Below the pieces are notes generated by a model. It was not told the DNA's origin and ran no database searches. It worked only from the letters and a program-made list of their open reading frames with translations. From Phylloscopus collybita (lineage: Eukaryota; Chordata; Aves; Passeriformes; Phylloscopidae), in NCBI GenBank assembly GCA_027886175.1, contig JAJNNQ010000029.1, forward strand, positions 3,224,001 through 3,288,000: DNA of 64,000 bases, given 5' to 3'. Position 1 is the stretch's first letter. Every line of letters starts with the position of its first letter. This document shows, piece by piece, positions 1-13,575 of the stretch. A program made the position numbers and the translations under genes.

Positions 1-60
1 AAATATCAAAGTATCTGTATTTAATCTTGATTCATCCCTTTCCTCCCTCCACTTATCCAG

Positions 61-161
61 TACAGTGATGATGATGAAACAAACTGTTTAACACAAGGGG
101 ATAAGCTTCGTGCTCTGAAAAGCAAAAGGCAAGCAAAAGCTTCAACTGCATCTCCACTAGT
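61..161 (+). CDS. CDC14B: CDC14B exon (antepenultimate coding exon seen)
   Basis: The acceptor is a pyrimidine-rich run ending in AG at 59-60 and the donor is GTAAGT at 162. The reading starts YSDDDETNCLTQGDKLRALK. The QGDKLRALKS block is shared by CDC14A and CDC14B just after the phosphatase domain. The exon ends two bases into a codon and pairs with the next exon. Confidence 0.9.
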
Positions 162-3100
162 GTAAGTCAGTTTCTGAATATATAAAATGCCAGAAACACT
201 TTTATCCTCTTCTTCATGCATACTTCCCATTGCCCCCAAATGTTTATTATCAATGCTGCTTTTACTCCCATAAAAGAAACATGAGCTTCACTATTTCTCT
301 GGAGGCTTGGTGGATGCTGAGGAGGCAGGACAATTTGGTTTAAGAACTGCATGACTGAATTTCTAGTTTTCTGCATAGTTTTTGATGCTGGTATATATCA
401 AAAGCTCCTATATATACATTTGCAACTCCTATAGCACTTCTGAATGCTTTACTTTTAGTTTAATCACAAACATTCCCTTGCCCTTCCTATGGTAGTGTAA
501 AATGAAAGCATATGACCTGTGTGGTTTTGTTTGATTGGCTCAAATAAGATATGTGCTGGTGTTTGAAGTAGAGTCAGCTACCTAAAAAGAGTTGAAAGAG
601 GGATTTTTAGCTTTCTTTCATTTTCTCGTCCTTGGAAAAGAACTTTCTCTAAATCCTGCGGGCTTTGTGATAATGTCTGGTGGATCTGGAAGGTAGAGTA
701 GCTACCATTTCACTAAACTCAAAGAAGCGCTTTTCTGTCAGTGAAACTGGTAGTGTCTTTATTTTAGGCAAGTCCTGAAACACCACCTGTAAAAGAAAGT
801 TTGCATCTGTTGTAGCTTGTAGCAATTGTAGGTACAAAATCTTTTTGCCTGCCCTTGAGTAAACTGTAAGAGAATGCAAGAAAAACACTTGCAAAACTTA
901 GCTGGATCTCATTTGATTGCTAGGAAAGGAATGGCGACCCCTGGCTGTCAGACTTTTGCAAATGACACATCACCAAAGTCACAGGCTGATTTTTGTTGTG
1001 TTGTCCTTCTGTAGGATATGATGCTGATACCTTGCTGGCATTCATTTTTATTTTCTTTTTCTTCTTCTTTAAGATCACCACTGTCATCAGACTTTTAGAA
1101 AAAGTGAGAACTAGGTAGTAAAATATGTGCTGAAGGTAAAGGAATATATCTTTGGAAACTTTCACACATTGCTATGTCTGATTTCTGCTTTTGTTTTAAA
1201 TTACTGTCTTCCATTCATGCTTGTTATTTACACAGGCAGCCATATAAGGAACAACATACTCAGAACAAAGACTGTGCCCAGCTAACATTTAAAAAATGCC
1301 AAAACACATCATCTCAGTTACCTCAAATAGCACAGTAAAACACAACTACCTTGCAGATTAGTTTCCAAGGCACAGAAGTGCCTTAGTTGTCAAGTACTTA
1401 ATTGCCACACACTTACTGTATATTCCATACAATAAATGTAGACTGTGTGATAATCTATTCAGAGCCATTGCCTTAATGTCTTTTTAAGACAAGATCTATC
1501 TCCTATTAAAATATTACTTTGCTCATGAAACGTTCTGCAACCTGTCTGCTCTAATTAGCTTGTACTTGTGTAGAATTAAAATAATTGATATGGAGCTTAT
1601 AGCTGGTTATTACGTTGTGCATTTTCTCTCAAGGAGTTTCAATTTACCTCTTTCTGTTCCTCTGAATTATTTTTATGGTTTACAACTTGTACTGAAATAA
1701 TTTGGTGAAAAATGAATGTGTAAATTCATACATTTCTTTGTGTTACTGTTTTTTCATTGCAAGGAGTATTTGGCTGCCTTATATGAGTCAGAAGTTTTTT
1801 CTACTATAAGAGGTGTCTGTCTCTTTCCTTTATAGTTTAGTCTGTTAAAATTCTTATTCTTGCAATGAAATTGATTACTTTTATCTAAATAAAAAACAGA
1901 AGCTTCTATATCTTCCAAGTAGTTTTATTTCAGAGGAAAAAAGAAGGGGCATGGGAGGGGCAAATAAGACCACCAGAAGCTTGGACAATTACAGTCTTTG
2001 AAAACTAGAGGCATTATTTACTTTTAAGTCCCAAGAGATTGGTATAGAGTGTTTACTGAAGTTGGCTGTATAAATTCTTCATGTGTTGATGACTGGAAAT
2101 ATTCAATGTTGTAATAAGTATTCTGCACCTGTGGCTTTTGCTTCTTAAACAGAAAGGTAATACACCCCATCATCTGGTTGTTTACATAAGTTGTTTGTTT
2201 CTGCAAACTTACCTGTCTCTGATGTAATGTTTTAATATCAGAATGTGTGATTGTGAAGTAGGGTGTGTGAATACAGGCTGATAAGACTGCGTAAGAGATG
2301 GCAGCAAGTGGTCAGAGATGTATTGGTCCTGCATGCACTTATTTCCGAGAGTGTCATGGACTTTCTTTGAAATAGGTAACTTTGGTGAGGATTTCAGATT
2401 TGCTTTGATTCCAGCAGCACATGGGTACTACACTGGCAATTTATGACTGCCTGGATTATTAGTCAGAGAAAGTAAGAAATGCTTGGCAAAGTTTATAGAG
2501 CAGTATCCTTTTGAAGAACTTGAAGCAAACTAAAATGCACCAATAGCTTTTGCTTTTGATTTTTTTTTCATCTCTACCTCCCCCTCCAATCCCTTTTTAG
2601 ATGGTTCCTAGCTATGCTGGTGTCTACACTGTGTAGCATTGTCATCTGGTGGATTGTATGTGGCTCCCTTCTGCCCAGCCTGCTATTCTGTCTAGATGGT
2701 TTAAGAACATAGTAACCATCAGGACCCCCTGAGAGAGAGCCACTGTGTAAGTGTCCCATTCCATTTTTCTACAATAACTCACACTTTCTGTCTAGTATGT
2801 CTCATAAATGCATGTTTTCATGTCATGTTTCTTACTGGCTTTGTTGCAGGAGTGAATTTTCCTGCTCTGGCTTTGTTATATTCTTGTGTATATTATTTGG
2901 AACAACTGAGTGATTTTTATGGCTGGCTTGCAATATACAAAGGCAAAAGCTTTTATAATTAGAATAATTTTTATTTTTGAAGTTTTTCTTCTCTGCAGAT
3001 AAGCAAAAGTATGTAAGCAAAATTATCTGTAAGAAAGAAAAGGTATTGCTTTAAAATATGATCCTATCCTTTGCATATTGCAGATGCAGATATTAGCTTC

Positions 3101-6100
3101 AGTTTTACTTAAAAGTTCACTAACTTGCAAAGTAGGCTAGTTTCCCAACATATGATTTTATTCCCATGAAATGCTAGAATTAGAATTTGTCAGAAATGTC
3201 AGTAGGTCTTTGTTTCTACAAAGAGATCAAAAACTATGTACCATGGCATAAAACATGACTACTTTTACCTTTCTGACATAAAAGAAGATGGGGCAGGTTG
3301 CAGTGTTAGGTCAAGGCTCACTTGTTTACCCAGCCAGTCTGATTTCATCGTCTGTTGTTCACAATTATGTTTTCGAGAGCTTTAGGAGACTACTTATATT
3401 CCTTTATTCTGCTACTTGGATTCATAAGCTAAGAAAACATTAATAGCATCTCAATAGCATCAGCTGTACTCAGTTCCTTGAGTACAGTTTTCACTCTTTC
3501 TTCACTCCACTTTCATCAGAGTAGCTACAATTTCTGTGCCTTTCTTCTACTTAAAAGGTGCAATGTTTTCACCAAATTACAACTTATATTTTTTTGGTCA
3601 AACAAAAATTCCAACAGCACACATAACTACCAGGAAATGCAAATAAACTTTTTGCTTGCTTCTGAGTCTCCCTGGAGCTTCTCTGTCATTTGGGCACCAG
3701 ACTGTAGGTGGTGGATGGGAAGGAGGTGAGGAGAGATCTCTGGAGTTCAGGGCAGCTCTGGAAGCATGTGATTTATTGCATAGGTACTGGGTACAAGAGT
3801 TTTGCTTAAGCTGCCAGCCACAGCTTGAAGCCTGCTGGAAAGCGGGCTAAGTTCCTGTTACAGTACATTATATCTTTTTCTGTGTTTCTGATTTACAGTA
3901 ACCAACCAGTACAAGATACAAATCCTACAGAATTTACATACAGCCTATAGGAACTACTATATTACCATACCACACTGCATACTAAACCTTAAAAGCTGAT
4001 TTCTAGGCTTCTTTTCCCTGCCACATTGGCAGGGTTCCTCCCTCTTGGACCCTTGGCATCCCTTTGTCTGCTAAGGGCATTGCTGAATCGACAGGAATCT
4101 TGCGATCCTTGTCTTCCTGTTACACAGTAACTAGTGGCTTGGCATCCTGTATCTCAAAGCTCACTTTCATTTCTATTTCGCTTATACTCTTAGAATCTTT
4201 TGCCAGGCAATCATATTTTTAGGCTTTCCTGTTCCATCTTCTCCAACAACCTCCTTCAAAGTAGAATGGTTACTTTGGGTGAATGCTTGAAACCTCAGTG
4301 CTATCAGACTAAAAAATGGTCAAAAAATCTTTTACTAAGTAAGAATAGGCATTCTCTCTTGACAATCATGAGAGTTGAGATTTTCTGTCATCCTTAACTT
4401 TGGCCTTGCAACTTTTTGTCTGCACTTTTTAAAAAGCATGAAACTTGTTCTGCTAACCTAAGTGACTGAATAACTATAGAATGAGAACTGGGAGACTTTG
4501 GACAGTTTAGTTATTCAGTCAGCCTTCACTGAGGTCATCTTACTCTGTTCTTTTTGAGAAAAATTAAGCTGAAGTGATCTTTATTTCTTCATCATGTTTT
4601 TTTTTCCCTAACTTTGTCAAATAAAATTATTGAGACACATTATTCCAAGTAACATGAGAGGTGTGTTTTCCAAGTTTTACACTGAATGAAACACTGTTTC
4701 TTTTCTTAGTGGCCTCTGGAAGTCAGACCTCAGGTTTCTGAACACATACTAAAAAGCTAAACTTAAAACACGGGTTAAAGAGGTTAAATAATCTGTGCTT
4801 TGTTTTGCTGTACTGTGCTGTAAGAACAATTTCAGTCAACTATCATCCTTTCTTCCCCTTACTGTGTCTGTTTTCTGTCTAAAAACTAGAAACACTTTTT
4901 CCTTGATAGAGGAGATAGAGGAAAAAAGACTGTTTGATGTTGGTAGATGTGATGCAAGCAATTTGGTTATTCTCATTTGCTGTGAATTTCCAATTACTGG
5001 TGCTGCTGTTTGATTTTCAGGACGAACAATCATATAATGTTGATTTAAGTATAGGGAGAGAAAACACTTAGGCAAGCTTTTAAGAAAAGCCTAACTTTCT
5101 CTCCATTCTGCAGCTAATGTCTCTTAAGAGATCAAATTATCTGTAAAGATCATGGATCAATCTGGCAGTTAGTTGTGTTGGCTGGAGCCCTGTATGCTGA
5201 AGAGTTATCAGTCACTTGTTGCCTATCAATGGCTAGGAAGAGTAGTAGAGGTCTCAGGTCTATTTTCTTAAAAATTATGAAGTGATGAAGGAGAAAGCAA
5301 TATTGCACTTGACAAACCTTGTAAGACAGGTTGCCCAGACTGGTTGGCAAGACTGAAATGCCTTTTAATGTCTGCCCTAAATGCAGACAGGGAAGACATG
5401 CACCTGTGTAACCTCTCTTTTCTTCATCCCTGCTTAGGATATTGCAATCACATATTTAAAAAAACCCAAACTTGTGTGGATCAATTTCTGTCCAATGTGT
5501 ATTACACTGCTTGCAATTCAAGTTTTGTGGATTTTGTCTTGGGTTGTGGAGTTTGGGTTTCTGTGTCCTGATAGTGTGCCTATGTTCCACCTTTGCACTG
5601 AGTTAAATGATGAAAAAAAGTTAGGAGTTATTTAAAAGTTGCTGCTACTGACCTAAACACTGTTCCTTTTAAACAGGTTTTTATTTCTTTAAAGACCAAA
5701 TTATTCACTTGAATAAGAAAGCAGTGTATAAACTAGTCTCCTATTTGTGGTGTGTATTTAGAATCAGAACTACCAAGTTACGTTTCCATTACAGATGAAC
5801 TGGAGATGAAAAATTCTTACAGTGTAAATTTATGTTTAATAGTCTGACTGTTACAACATCCTGTAGCCTGCGGATTTGGGGTTTTTTGGTTTGACTTGGT
5901 TTGGTTTGGGGTGGTTTGGTTTTTTGTGGTTGTTTGTTTGTTTGGTTTTGTAGGTTTTTTTAAAATTGTTGTGGGTTGGTTGGTTTTTTTCATTTGTATC
6001 ATACCCCATTGAGTTAGAAAATCTTTGTGTACATCAGATGGGTTTGCTGGTTTTTCTAGAAGTTTATGACATACTATTTAATGTGAACAGCTACAACAGT

Positions 6101-9100
6101 AAGGTAGGTGTCCTGAGATCTTACACTTCTCTAATATATTTTGGGATTTTTTTTTCATGCTGACATTTTGGAAGGATTTCCTCTACCATGACTTCATCTC
6201 ACATCCCTTATAAAACCTATCTATTGAACCTGCTATCAAGTGAGGCTGTTAGTCTAATTGTGCTAAACCAAAATTCCATACATTACTTTCTTCTCTCACT
6301 TTAACATATATGCAGTAGCATTCTAATTAAAGCTGTGACAGCACTGTTGCTACTCCTCAGCTGACAGTTGTCAGGCTCAAAGGCAACTCTGGGTGTTTAT
6401 TTGCAACAACATGTCAGGCAGTGGTCTAAATGGAACCTTGTCTGTTTCCCTTCAGATGCTATCAGTCTTGGAAGTCTAGAATTCTAGTCTGATTTTAAAA
6501 TGTCTGTGTGATAATGTAGCAAATGTTTTGTTCACAGTGATTTCACTTATTCTTTACTGTAGCCCAGTGAAGTTGTATATATCTGAGATGTAAAAATGAC
6601 ATATCCACTGAAGAGCAGATGAAGTTAAAGATTCTACCCTGCTCACAGCTGGCTCTGAGCTGATCCTATAAGGCATCTTGTTACCTCCCTTTGGCAAATG
6701 TAACAAACTTACAAGGATGTTTTCATAGTTTCTTACTGTTATGTTTTGGTTTCATGATGGCTATTTTTATTATAAGACACATTTCTGTTTAGAGCTTCTT
6801 TTATTTTTTCTTTGTTTTGAACAGATAAGATAAAGTTCTCTGGGAAGTAAGGGCTACTTTATGATATGTTGAAAACATGAATGTTTTAGTGTTTGTGCAA
6901 AATGCTGTCTTGATAATTCATAGTGCTTCATAGAATCACAGAATGGATAATGTTGAAATAGACCACAGTGGGTCATCTGGTCCAACTTCCCTGCTCATGC
7001 AGAGTCATTCCAGAGCACAACAGGATTGCGTCCAGATAGTGAGGGAGACTTCACAACCTCTCTGGACAATCTGTTCCAGTGCTCAGTCACCTGCACAGTA
7101 AGGAAGTTCGGGTGATAATTTCAGAAGTTCAGATGTTTTTCACATTCAGGGGGAATTTCCTGTGCATCACTTTGTGCCCAATGCCTCTTGTCCTGTTGCT
7201 CAGCACCACTGAGCAGAGCCTGGCTTTTGACACCTTCCCTTCAGAAACTGGCAGACATTGATGAGGTCCCCTCTGTTGTCTCTTCTGGGGGCTGAACAGA
7301 CCCAGCTCCGTCAGCTTTTCTTCATGAGAGAGATGTCTGATCCCCTCATCATCTTCATATCCTTCCACTGGACTCTCTCCAGGAGCTCTGTGTCTCTCTT
7401 GTAATGAGAAGCCCAGAATTGGACACAGCACTCCAGATGTGCCTCACCCGGGCTGAGTAGAGGGGCAGGATCACCTCCCCTGACCTGCTGGCAATTCTCT
7501 TCCTGATGGTCCCCAGAAGACCATGGCCTTTTTGGCCACAAAGACACACTGCTGGCTCATATTTCAGTTCATGTTAGATAAGTATATGGGTTTAAGCCAT
7601 GTACATTGACCAGTTTTCTGAACGTATAGTATCTAGAAAAAAATGGGTGTTTATGAGAGAAAGATTACAAAAATTACATTCCAGTAACTTTTGCTTTCTT
7701 TTATATCTACATTGCATACATTTTATGCAGAAAGACACCAAATGTATGTATTTAAGGAGAAAATATGATTCTTCCTTATTTCTGGCTGCATGAGCACTAG
7801 TAAACTGGTATGTGCCATGATTTGTTCATGTTTATATTTCAGTGACTAAATGTTACGAAGTTAAGCAGACTTTATGCTTTTCTGTTCATTCCTAGAATTT
7901 CTATCAGCACAGATGAAAGGTATAATGCAAGTCTTATTTAGCCACTGCTGTAATTTTTAGTGTTTGGTTGGAAGTGTGGTAGACTGAATTTGTTCATTCT
8001 GTATGACAACTGTGGCACTGAAAAAAGAATTTTAATATTTTAACAAACAATATCTTTGTTAAAACTCTTACAATCATAGTAGAAACTATAGCTTAAGCTT
8101 TCAGGTTTTAAATGTTTTCACCTTGGGCATGCAGGGAAAACATTTTTGTTAGAAGAATTTATTCTGTCTAAAGTATGGTAGGAGATAGAAGGTATCTGAG
8201 GGTGGTTTTTTCTGCCTCCTGTGAATTGAAGCAACTCCTTCAATTTTGAATGTCCTGCGTTTACAGTAGAATTTGCATTGCATTCTCATAATACTTGTTG
8301 TTGAAACCTTGTATTCTACCTCAGAGCAACTGGCTGTTTTGTTTGAACATTTGCAAATCTAATGACAATATTTTTCAAGGCTGAACTATTAAAAGAGGGT
8401 TTTTTTTTCTCGTAGAAGTTTAAAATACTTGAAATTTGTGGTTACGTACTCCTTTGTTTGCTTAATCAAGAAGGGTATAGTAAAAATAACGCTGTTGAAC
8501 AGTTTTACTGCATAAAGAATATACTTTAGATTAAATTATCTCAAATACATGTTGTAATTCTGAAATCAAACCCATATAAAACAATGAAAACATTGAAGGT
8601 CTTTTCCAGTTCTGTTTTTGGTGAGTATGTTACATGAATATATAAACGTATATTTTCTCCCCATATATTCATGCTCAGTTTTGCTCCAAAAGTTAGCATT
8701 CAGTATTCATCTGTAGGATTCTGTGAAAATAGTTTCTTCACAGTATTAACCAACTAGACTGTAACTTACACAATTTAATGAAGATTTTGATTTCCAGTTT
8801 AATGTAATCTGCTCATACAATTGGACTCAGTGAAGCCACTGAAAATTAGAGTCTAATAATAGCAGAAGAATAAAGAATAATAGCTAAGTTACTCTTAGGT
8901 CAGAATCTCTAAAATGGTGCATACTTTCATAGCTGGAACCTTGCACAGATGGAATAGAAAATAGATGTATAAAATGAAGAACTAAATAGATGTCCATGGA
9001 CATCATTTACCAGTTGACACTTTCTCCACAGTATCATAATCTCACTACAAGTATATAGGAAGAGAAAAGACATCTTTTTCTTGTGAACCAGTTGCCTGGT

Positions 9101-12100
9101 GGATAAAAATAGTTGTTTGCATTTCACAACCTGGAATTATTTTTTAATGTAAAAAACATTAGGATTTATCTGCCTGTTTAAGAAATGGTTAATATTTTGC
9201 ACTAGATTCTTTTAGAGAGGCATTTGAGCACAATCAGCATGTAAAGCTGAGTTTTGCGTATTTCAAACTCTTAAGAGCAAAATGCTAATATTTGCAATAA
9301 CTTTCCTATTTGAAGGGAATATCTCTTGGTTAATTGAAGGAGATTTAGGCTTAGATCTTCACAAATTTAATTACTGAAAATTGTGAATTTATTTTGTGGT
9401 TTACTCTGAATTTATTCTATGTGTTCCATGTCAGTCTGGAAGAATAATGTTTGTTTTTGTTGCATACTTCAGGAGGCAGGGGGGTTGGGGTTTTTTGGGG
9501 GGGGGGGGGGGGTTGGTTTTTTAGGGTTTTTTGAGGGGTGGAGTTTTTGTTTGTTTGGGGTTTGGGTGGGGTTTTTTGTTTGTTTGTTTGTTAGTTAGTT
9601 TGTTGGGTTTTTTAATTTGTAGCATAATGTAAAATGCAGTTTTGGATAGTTTTGTCTTCCAAAAACCTAACAAAATTCAAAACTATTAATCTGAGCAATT
9701 CTTTAAAAGCAAAACAAGTCCAACAAAACCAACCAGCAAAGCAAGCTGCTATGCTCCTAATAAAAACAACTTGCATTGCCCTAATTATAAAAGGGATATT
9801 AGGAAAGACAAGGATGTGTTCCAGGCAGACGAGTTTGCTTTTCCAAAAGATTTGTGAGAAGCCAGCTGATGCTTGTTAGCTCTATTGCAACTGTAACACC
9901 CTCTTCCCAGTGTTTTTAGAAACTTTCCAATTATATAATCTTTCTTTTTTCCTACTCTTTACAGAGTAACTCTGCAGTCCAGTGTTCAGAAAAATAAAAC
10001 TTCTGTACCTTGCATTTCTGACAGTACAGACATTACTAAAAGAACTACCAGGTCTGCTGCAAGAAAAAACACTTTAAAAAGGTGAGAGTTACCCTATTTA
10101 CAGATCCTGTAACCTTTTTCTAGGCAAGTACTTTTGAGCTGTTGTATCCACTGCTGGCAGGAGCTTTGCTGTAGTTCAGCTCCTTCTCCTAGCAATGGAA
10201 AGTGAGAAACAATTACATGTTTTTTATCATGTACTAAGAATATCTGGAACCTTACATCTTAGGTAATTTATTTATGTGGTTCAGTCTTCCAAGTCTGAGA
10301 ATTTTATTTAGTCATTTGTGAGAACTTCTGAAGATGAGGGATTTTGGTAACATGAAAACCCCTCTGCCTGGAGTAAGAGATGGAAAAATTCCTCACAGCA
10401 TTAAGTCAAATACAAGTCAGTGCATGAAGTCAAAACTAGCAAAAATTCAATGGACAACTGAAATGCAGTGGTTGTGGAAAGGTGAAGTGTATAAAATACA
10501 TGTGTATTCTGGTATGAGATTTTTTTTTTACTGAGAGCATGGCTGATAATCTGAACTAAACCTGTTTGGTAAAGCCTAATGAAATCCTAAATTCTAATGG
10601 ATTTATGCAAGACTGAAAGTGCCTTTTGGCCCAGAAGCATATGGCCAGACTACTGCTATGTATCTTTGTGTGTGCATGTGATCATACCCCTCTGTGGCAA
10701 CTCTCCAGGTCATTAAAAAGGTGAGCCTGAGAGCATAGTTTAAAACAATATCCAAACAATTTCCATTGCTTACAATTTACTGGAATTTGTCTTAAACTCT
10801 TCGTGAAAAACTTTGAAATAGGTCTGTCAGGTGCTGAAGAGATTTTGACTGGAAAGAGTAAAAGATGGCACATCACTACTTCCTATGTTATGTGGCTTGA
10901 TGTATAAATATCATTGAAAATTTAAGTTGTTTTGCAACATTTTCCTCATAGAGCTCTTCCTTCTCTTTCTTCATCCTGTTACCTTGAAGGAAATTAAGTT
11001 ATGAAAAATTCACTCTGTTAGTCAGTGGAAGTAGTCAGTGGACTGCAGTAAATTCTATTCAGAGAACTTTTAGTTGTGACTTTGGTTTATTGAACAACAT
11101 ACTAAAAAATAGAATCTTTTTCCCAAAATAGGTATTTTACTAAAAATCAGTAGTATTTTTCCAGGTTTTCCTTTTGGTTGGTTGGGATTTTTTTCCATTT
11201 TGCCTAATTTTCACCATGTCAGTTTTGGTCTGAATAGGATTGATAGGATTCTGCCTGCTGTTTTAATTCTTCATGCTTCTCCTTGTTTTAACCTAACCTG
11301 CTCACATTTTGTAGCTGCATTCATGCATGTGTAATCTGAAGAGAGATTTTCAGTTCCTGGAAAGCACTTCTCTAAGCTGACCTTTGTTTTGTGTGATATG
11401 TAAATAGCTATCCTTAGGAGAAAACAGCTTAGAGTTCAAAGAAGATTTCATTAATTTTGTAAGTCCTTTAGGTGTATTGCTGGATCTATGATTCTGAAGA
11501 CCAAGGATCAGGCTCAAACTTCAGAAATTACTTCCTTCATATTTTAATTGACTTTCTAAAACTTAAACGCCAAATGTTTCACAATGTATTGTTTCATTTC
11601 TTCTAACTTTGGAGGTCTAAGAATTCAGTTACTTTTATATTTCCATCCAGTAATCAAATCTGTCCTTGTTCTGTCAGTTATGGATCTCTCAATTGTCTTA
11701 ATTGTCTGAGTGGGCTAATTGGGTGCTGGTCCCTCTGAAGGGTTTTTTGGTATGATCATATCATTTAATGGATTTAGAATGCAGTATCTTGTTGTTAGTC
11801 TTGTAGGTGTCCTTTTATTTTTTCCTATAGCATTTCAAAAAAGCATCAGTCTTTGTTTAAGCATGCCTTTTCATTTAAGTTTAATTTCTTAAAGAATGAG
11901 CAGTTTGCATTACCTCACAGTGCTCACATTCATTGCACTTAACCCAGATCAAATAGATTGCAGGGTAGAGAATAACTATTTCTACAATATTGACATCCTG
12001 CCCAAACCAACATCTGTCTTTGTCAAGACTTTGTTTACTTCACTGAACTTCTGACATCATTGTGTATCCTTATTCTTTCATTTTCTTTCTGATGCATTCC

Positions 12101-13417
12101 AGTGGAAACATCTTTCACTGTTTTTACATCAATCTCATTTGCTGCTTTATGTCACTTTAGTCAATTCTTTCTGTATGTGAATCACACTTGTGACCCATCC
12201 TAATGCAGTATAATCTGCAGAGCTAGGGAATTCATTTGCTGTTTCATCCTTCAGACTGTTGGAGACACTACCATGGATCGTCTCCAGGATGATTTTTCAG
12301 CCAAAACAGCTATTTACAGCTAAAACACTATTCTGGCTTTTTAAAGAGAACACAGGGAATTTCAATTCTATCTATAACACACATTGCATTTCTTTTGTGG
12401 AACATCTTTAGATGTCAGCTGCTTTCTATGAAAGAAAGTACTGATGGACGTAACACGTATCTTGTGATTGAAAGAATACTGGTTTTGAATTGCAGGAAAT
12501 CACACTGCTAGCCCATAATTCAGTATTTTTCTGTGGATGCCCTTATTTCTCCAGTTAAGACATCTTCCTTGAAAATTTGTCAGTTACTAAGAAGTTCATG
12601 TCTGTACTTTAACAAGCTGCATACTTCACGTCCAAACCAACTGAGTCATGATAAGACACAAGTTAAATGGTCTTTTCCAAGTTACCACACAGAACAGAAT
12701 TTAAATTAAATTTATAATAAATAGTTGACTAGAAATTAAATCTTAAGTAGTAGAGGCATTTTGATGGGTAGAGGTGCTTAAGGGAAGCAGGTAAAGTTAT
12801 TACAAAAGTTATAATAGGGAGCATGGAGTAAAAAGTATGAAGAATATTCCTGTATATAGGAATATAATAAAATCTAACAAAAAGGAATACACTTTAAAAA
12901 TCTCATATGCCTTTGCTTTGCCAGGTATTACAAAGCTGCCTTCTATGCCCTTGTTCAAATACTGAAAACCAGCTGCACTATTTCAGAGCCTTTCTATATG
13001 TAATCTAAACTTAGCTTTAAACAAAGCTTAAAGTTTAAACAATTATTAATGTTTCTGTCCTATTCTTACTTTTCCTATGGTCTGATACCTCAGAGGGAGA
13101 AAAAAAAAAAAGGAATGCTTTACACAAATGCATTTAATGAATTATGGTACTTTGAACCCCTTTTTGCATTTCTGTATGGAACAGAATTTTCTTCATATTG
13201 TCTATGATCAGACCAGTCTGTGCATTCTTGAAAATCCGTATTGCTGTGTTATTAAATGCAGTGACTTTTTCTTTCTATGAAGTACCATTTGCTCATTTTA
13301 CCTTGCCAGAAATGCTTGCTTGAAATACATACTTGAATAATCTTTTAACTTTTTCCCTCAAATATGTTTTATTTCAACAGCCAGTCCATGACAAAGACTA
13401 GAACAGTACTGCGTTGA
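61..13417 (+). CDS. CDC14B: CDC14B, 3' part (last three coding exons; 61-161, 9965-10081, 13381-13417)
   Basis: CDC14B is a dual-specificity phosphatase of the Cdc14 family that removes proline-directed (CDK-type) phosphates and acts in mitotic exit, the G2 DNA-damage checkpoint and centriole control, mainly in nucleus and nucleolus. Only the end of its C-terminal tail is here; the catalytic domain lies off the left edge. The three exons join in frame (33 codons plus 2 nt; 1 nt, 38 codons, 2 nt; 1 nt plus 12 codons including the stop). They read ...TQGDKLRALKSKRQAK..., ...LQSSVQKNKTSVP...DITKRTTRSAARK... and end ...TKTRTVLR. From memory this matches the human CDC14B long-isoform tail, and the TKTVLR-type ending separates it from CDC14A. 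The tail is basic and low in complexity, as expected for a disordered localisation region. The gene converges on HABP4, as in human. Any exon used only in other isoforms would be missed. Confidence 0.93.
5874..5993 (+). repeat. G/T-rich low-complexity tract
   Basis: Irregular runs of TTTGG, TTTTGG and TTGTTTG units with almost no A or C on the plus strand, inside a CDC14B intron. The G/T strand is the coding strand. Confidence 0.85.
6928..7572 (-). mobile_element. CR1 LINE fragment, 5'-truncated, minus strand
   Basis: The left end begins with the inverted form of the CR1 3' terminus (TCATAGAATCACAGAATGG). It continues through recognisable reverse-strand CR1 text, including the block on rescuing a low-scoring ATG-free reverse transcriptase end and the block near 7500-7560 ending GGCCACAAAGACACACTGC. 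It is about 645 bp and clearly diverged. Frames inside it are not genes. Confidence 0.85.
9475..9620 (+). repeat. G/T-rich tract with a 16-G run
   Basis: G and T homopolymer blocks including 16 consecutive G at 9497-9512, followed by TTTG tetranucleotides. It is G-quadruplex-prone on the CDC14B coding strand and hard to sequence, so its length may be uncertain. Confidence 0.85.
9965..10081 (+). CDS. CDC14B: CDC14B exon (penultimate coding)
   Basis: 117 nt between a TTTACAG acceptor and a GTGAGA donor. It reads ...LQSSVQKNKTSVPCISDST then DITKRTTRSAARKNTLK. The KRTTRSA-RK core is the basic motif of the CDC14B tail. Confidence 0.92.
10082..13380 (+). other. CDC14B: CDC14B last intron, 3.3 kb
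   Basis: AT-rich intron ending in a TTTCAACAG acceptor. I see no repeat family that I can name and no extra exon. Confidence 0.75.
13381..13417 (+). CDS. CDC14B: CDC14B terminal coding exon and stop
   Basis: After the acceptor ending at 13380 the exon completes a serine codon, reads QSMTKTRTVLR and stops with TGA at 13415-13417. The ending is nearly identical to that of human CDC14B, which fixes both frame and isoform type. Confidence 0.92.
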
Positions 13418-13575
13418 ATTTCGAATAAGCCACCAGTGTTGAAGACGATATTCAGGAGTGAAGGGGATATAGAGGGGACTTGATGCAATTCAAGGAAGAT
13501 CACTTTTCAGCAAAAAATGAAACAGAACAATCTCTTTATTACTTATAGAATAAAATGAACTGTCAACATGTTTGG
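13418..13575 (+). other. CDC14B: CDC14B 3'UTR (minimum extent)
   Basis: Sequence after the stop with an AATAAA signal at 13549-13554 followed by T/G-rich DNA, which suggests a proximal poly(A) site. A longer 3'UTR into the gap beyond is possible and cannot be judged from sequence alone. Confidence 0.5.

Larger units (their letters stand above)
162..9964 (+). other. CDC14B: CDC14B intron, 9.8 kb
   Basis: No further exon could be supported here. It holds a CR1 fragment at 6928-7572, G/T-rich tracts at 5874-5993 and 9475-9620, and otherwise AT-rich unique-looking sequence. Open frames inside are short and show no family resemblance. Confidence 0.8.

Noticed and set aside
7129..7549. Minus-strand frames of 64-100 codons near 7.1-7.5 kb
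   Set aside because: They lie within a diverged CR1 fragment; no intact reverse transcriptase motif is present.
11900..12700. Stretch that looked like a decayed coding sequence on the minus strand
   Set aside because: All frames are broken by stops and no protein family could be recognised.
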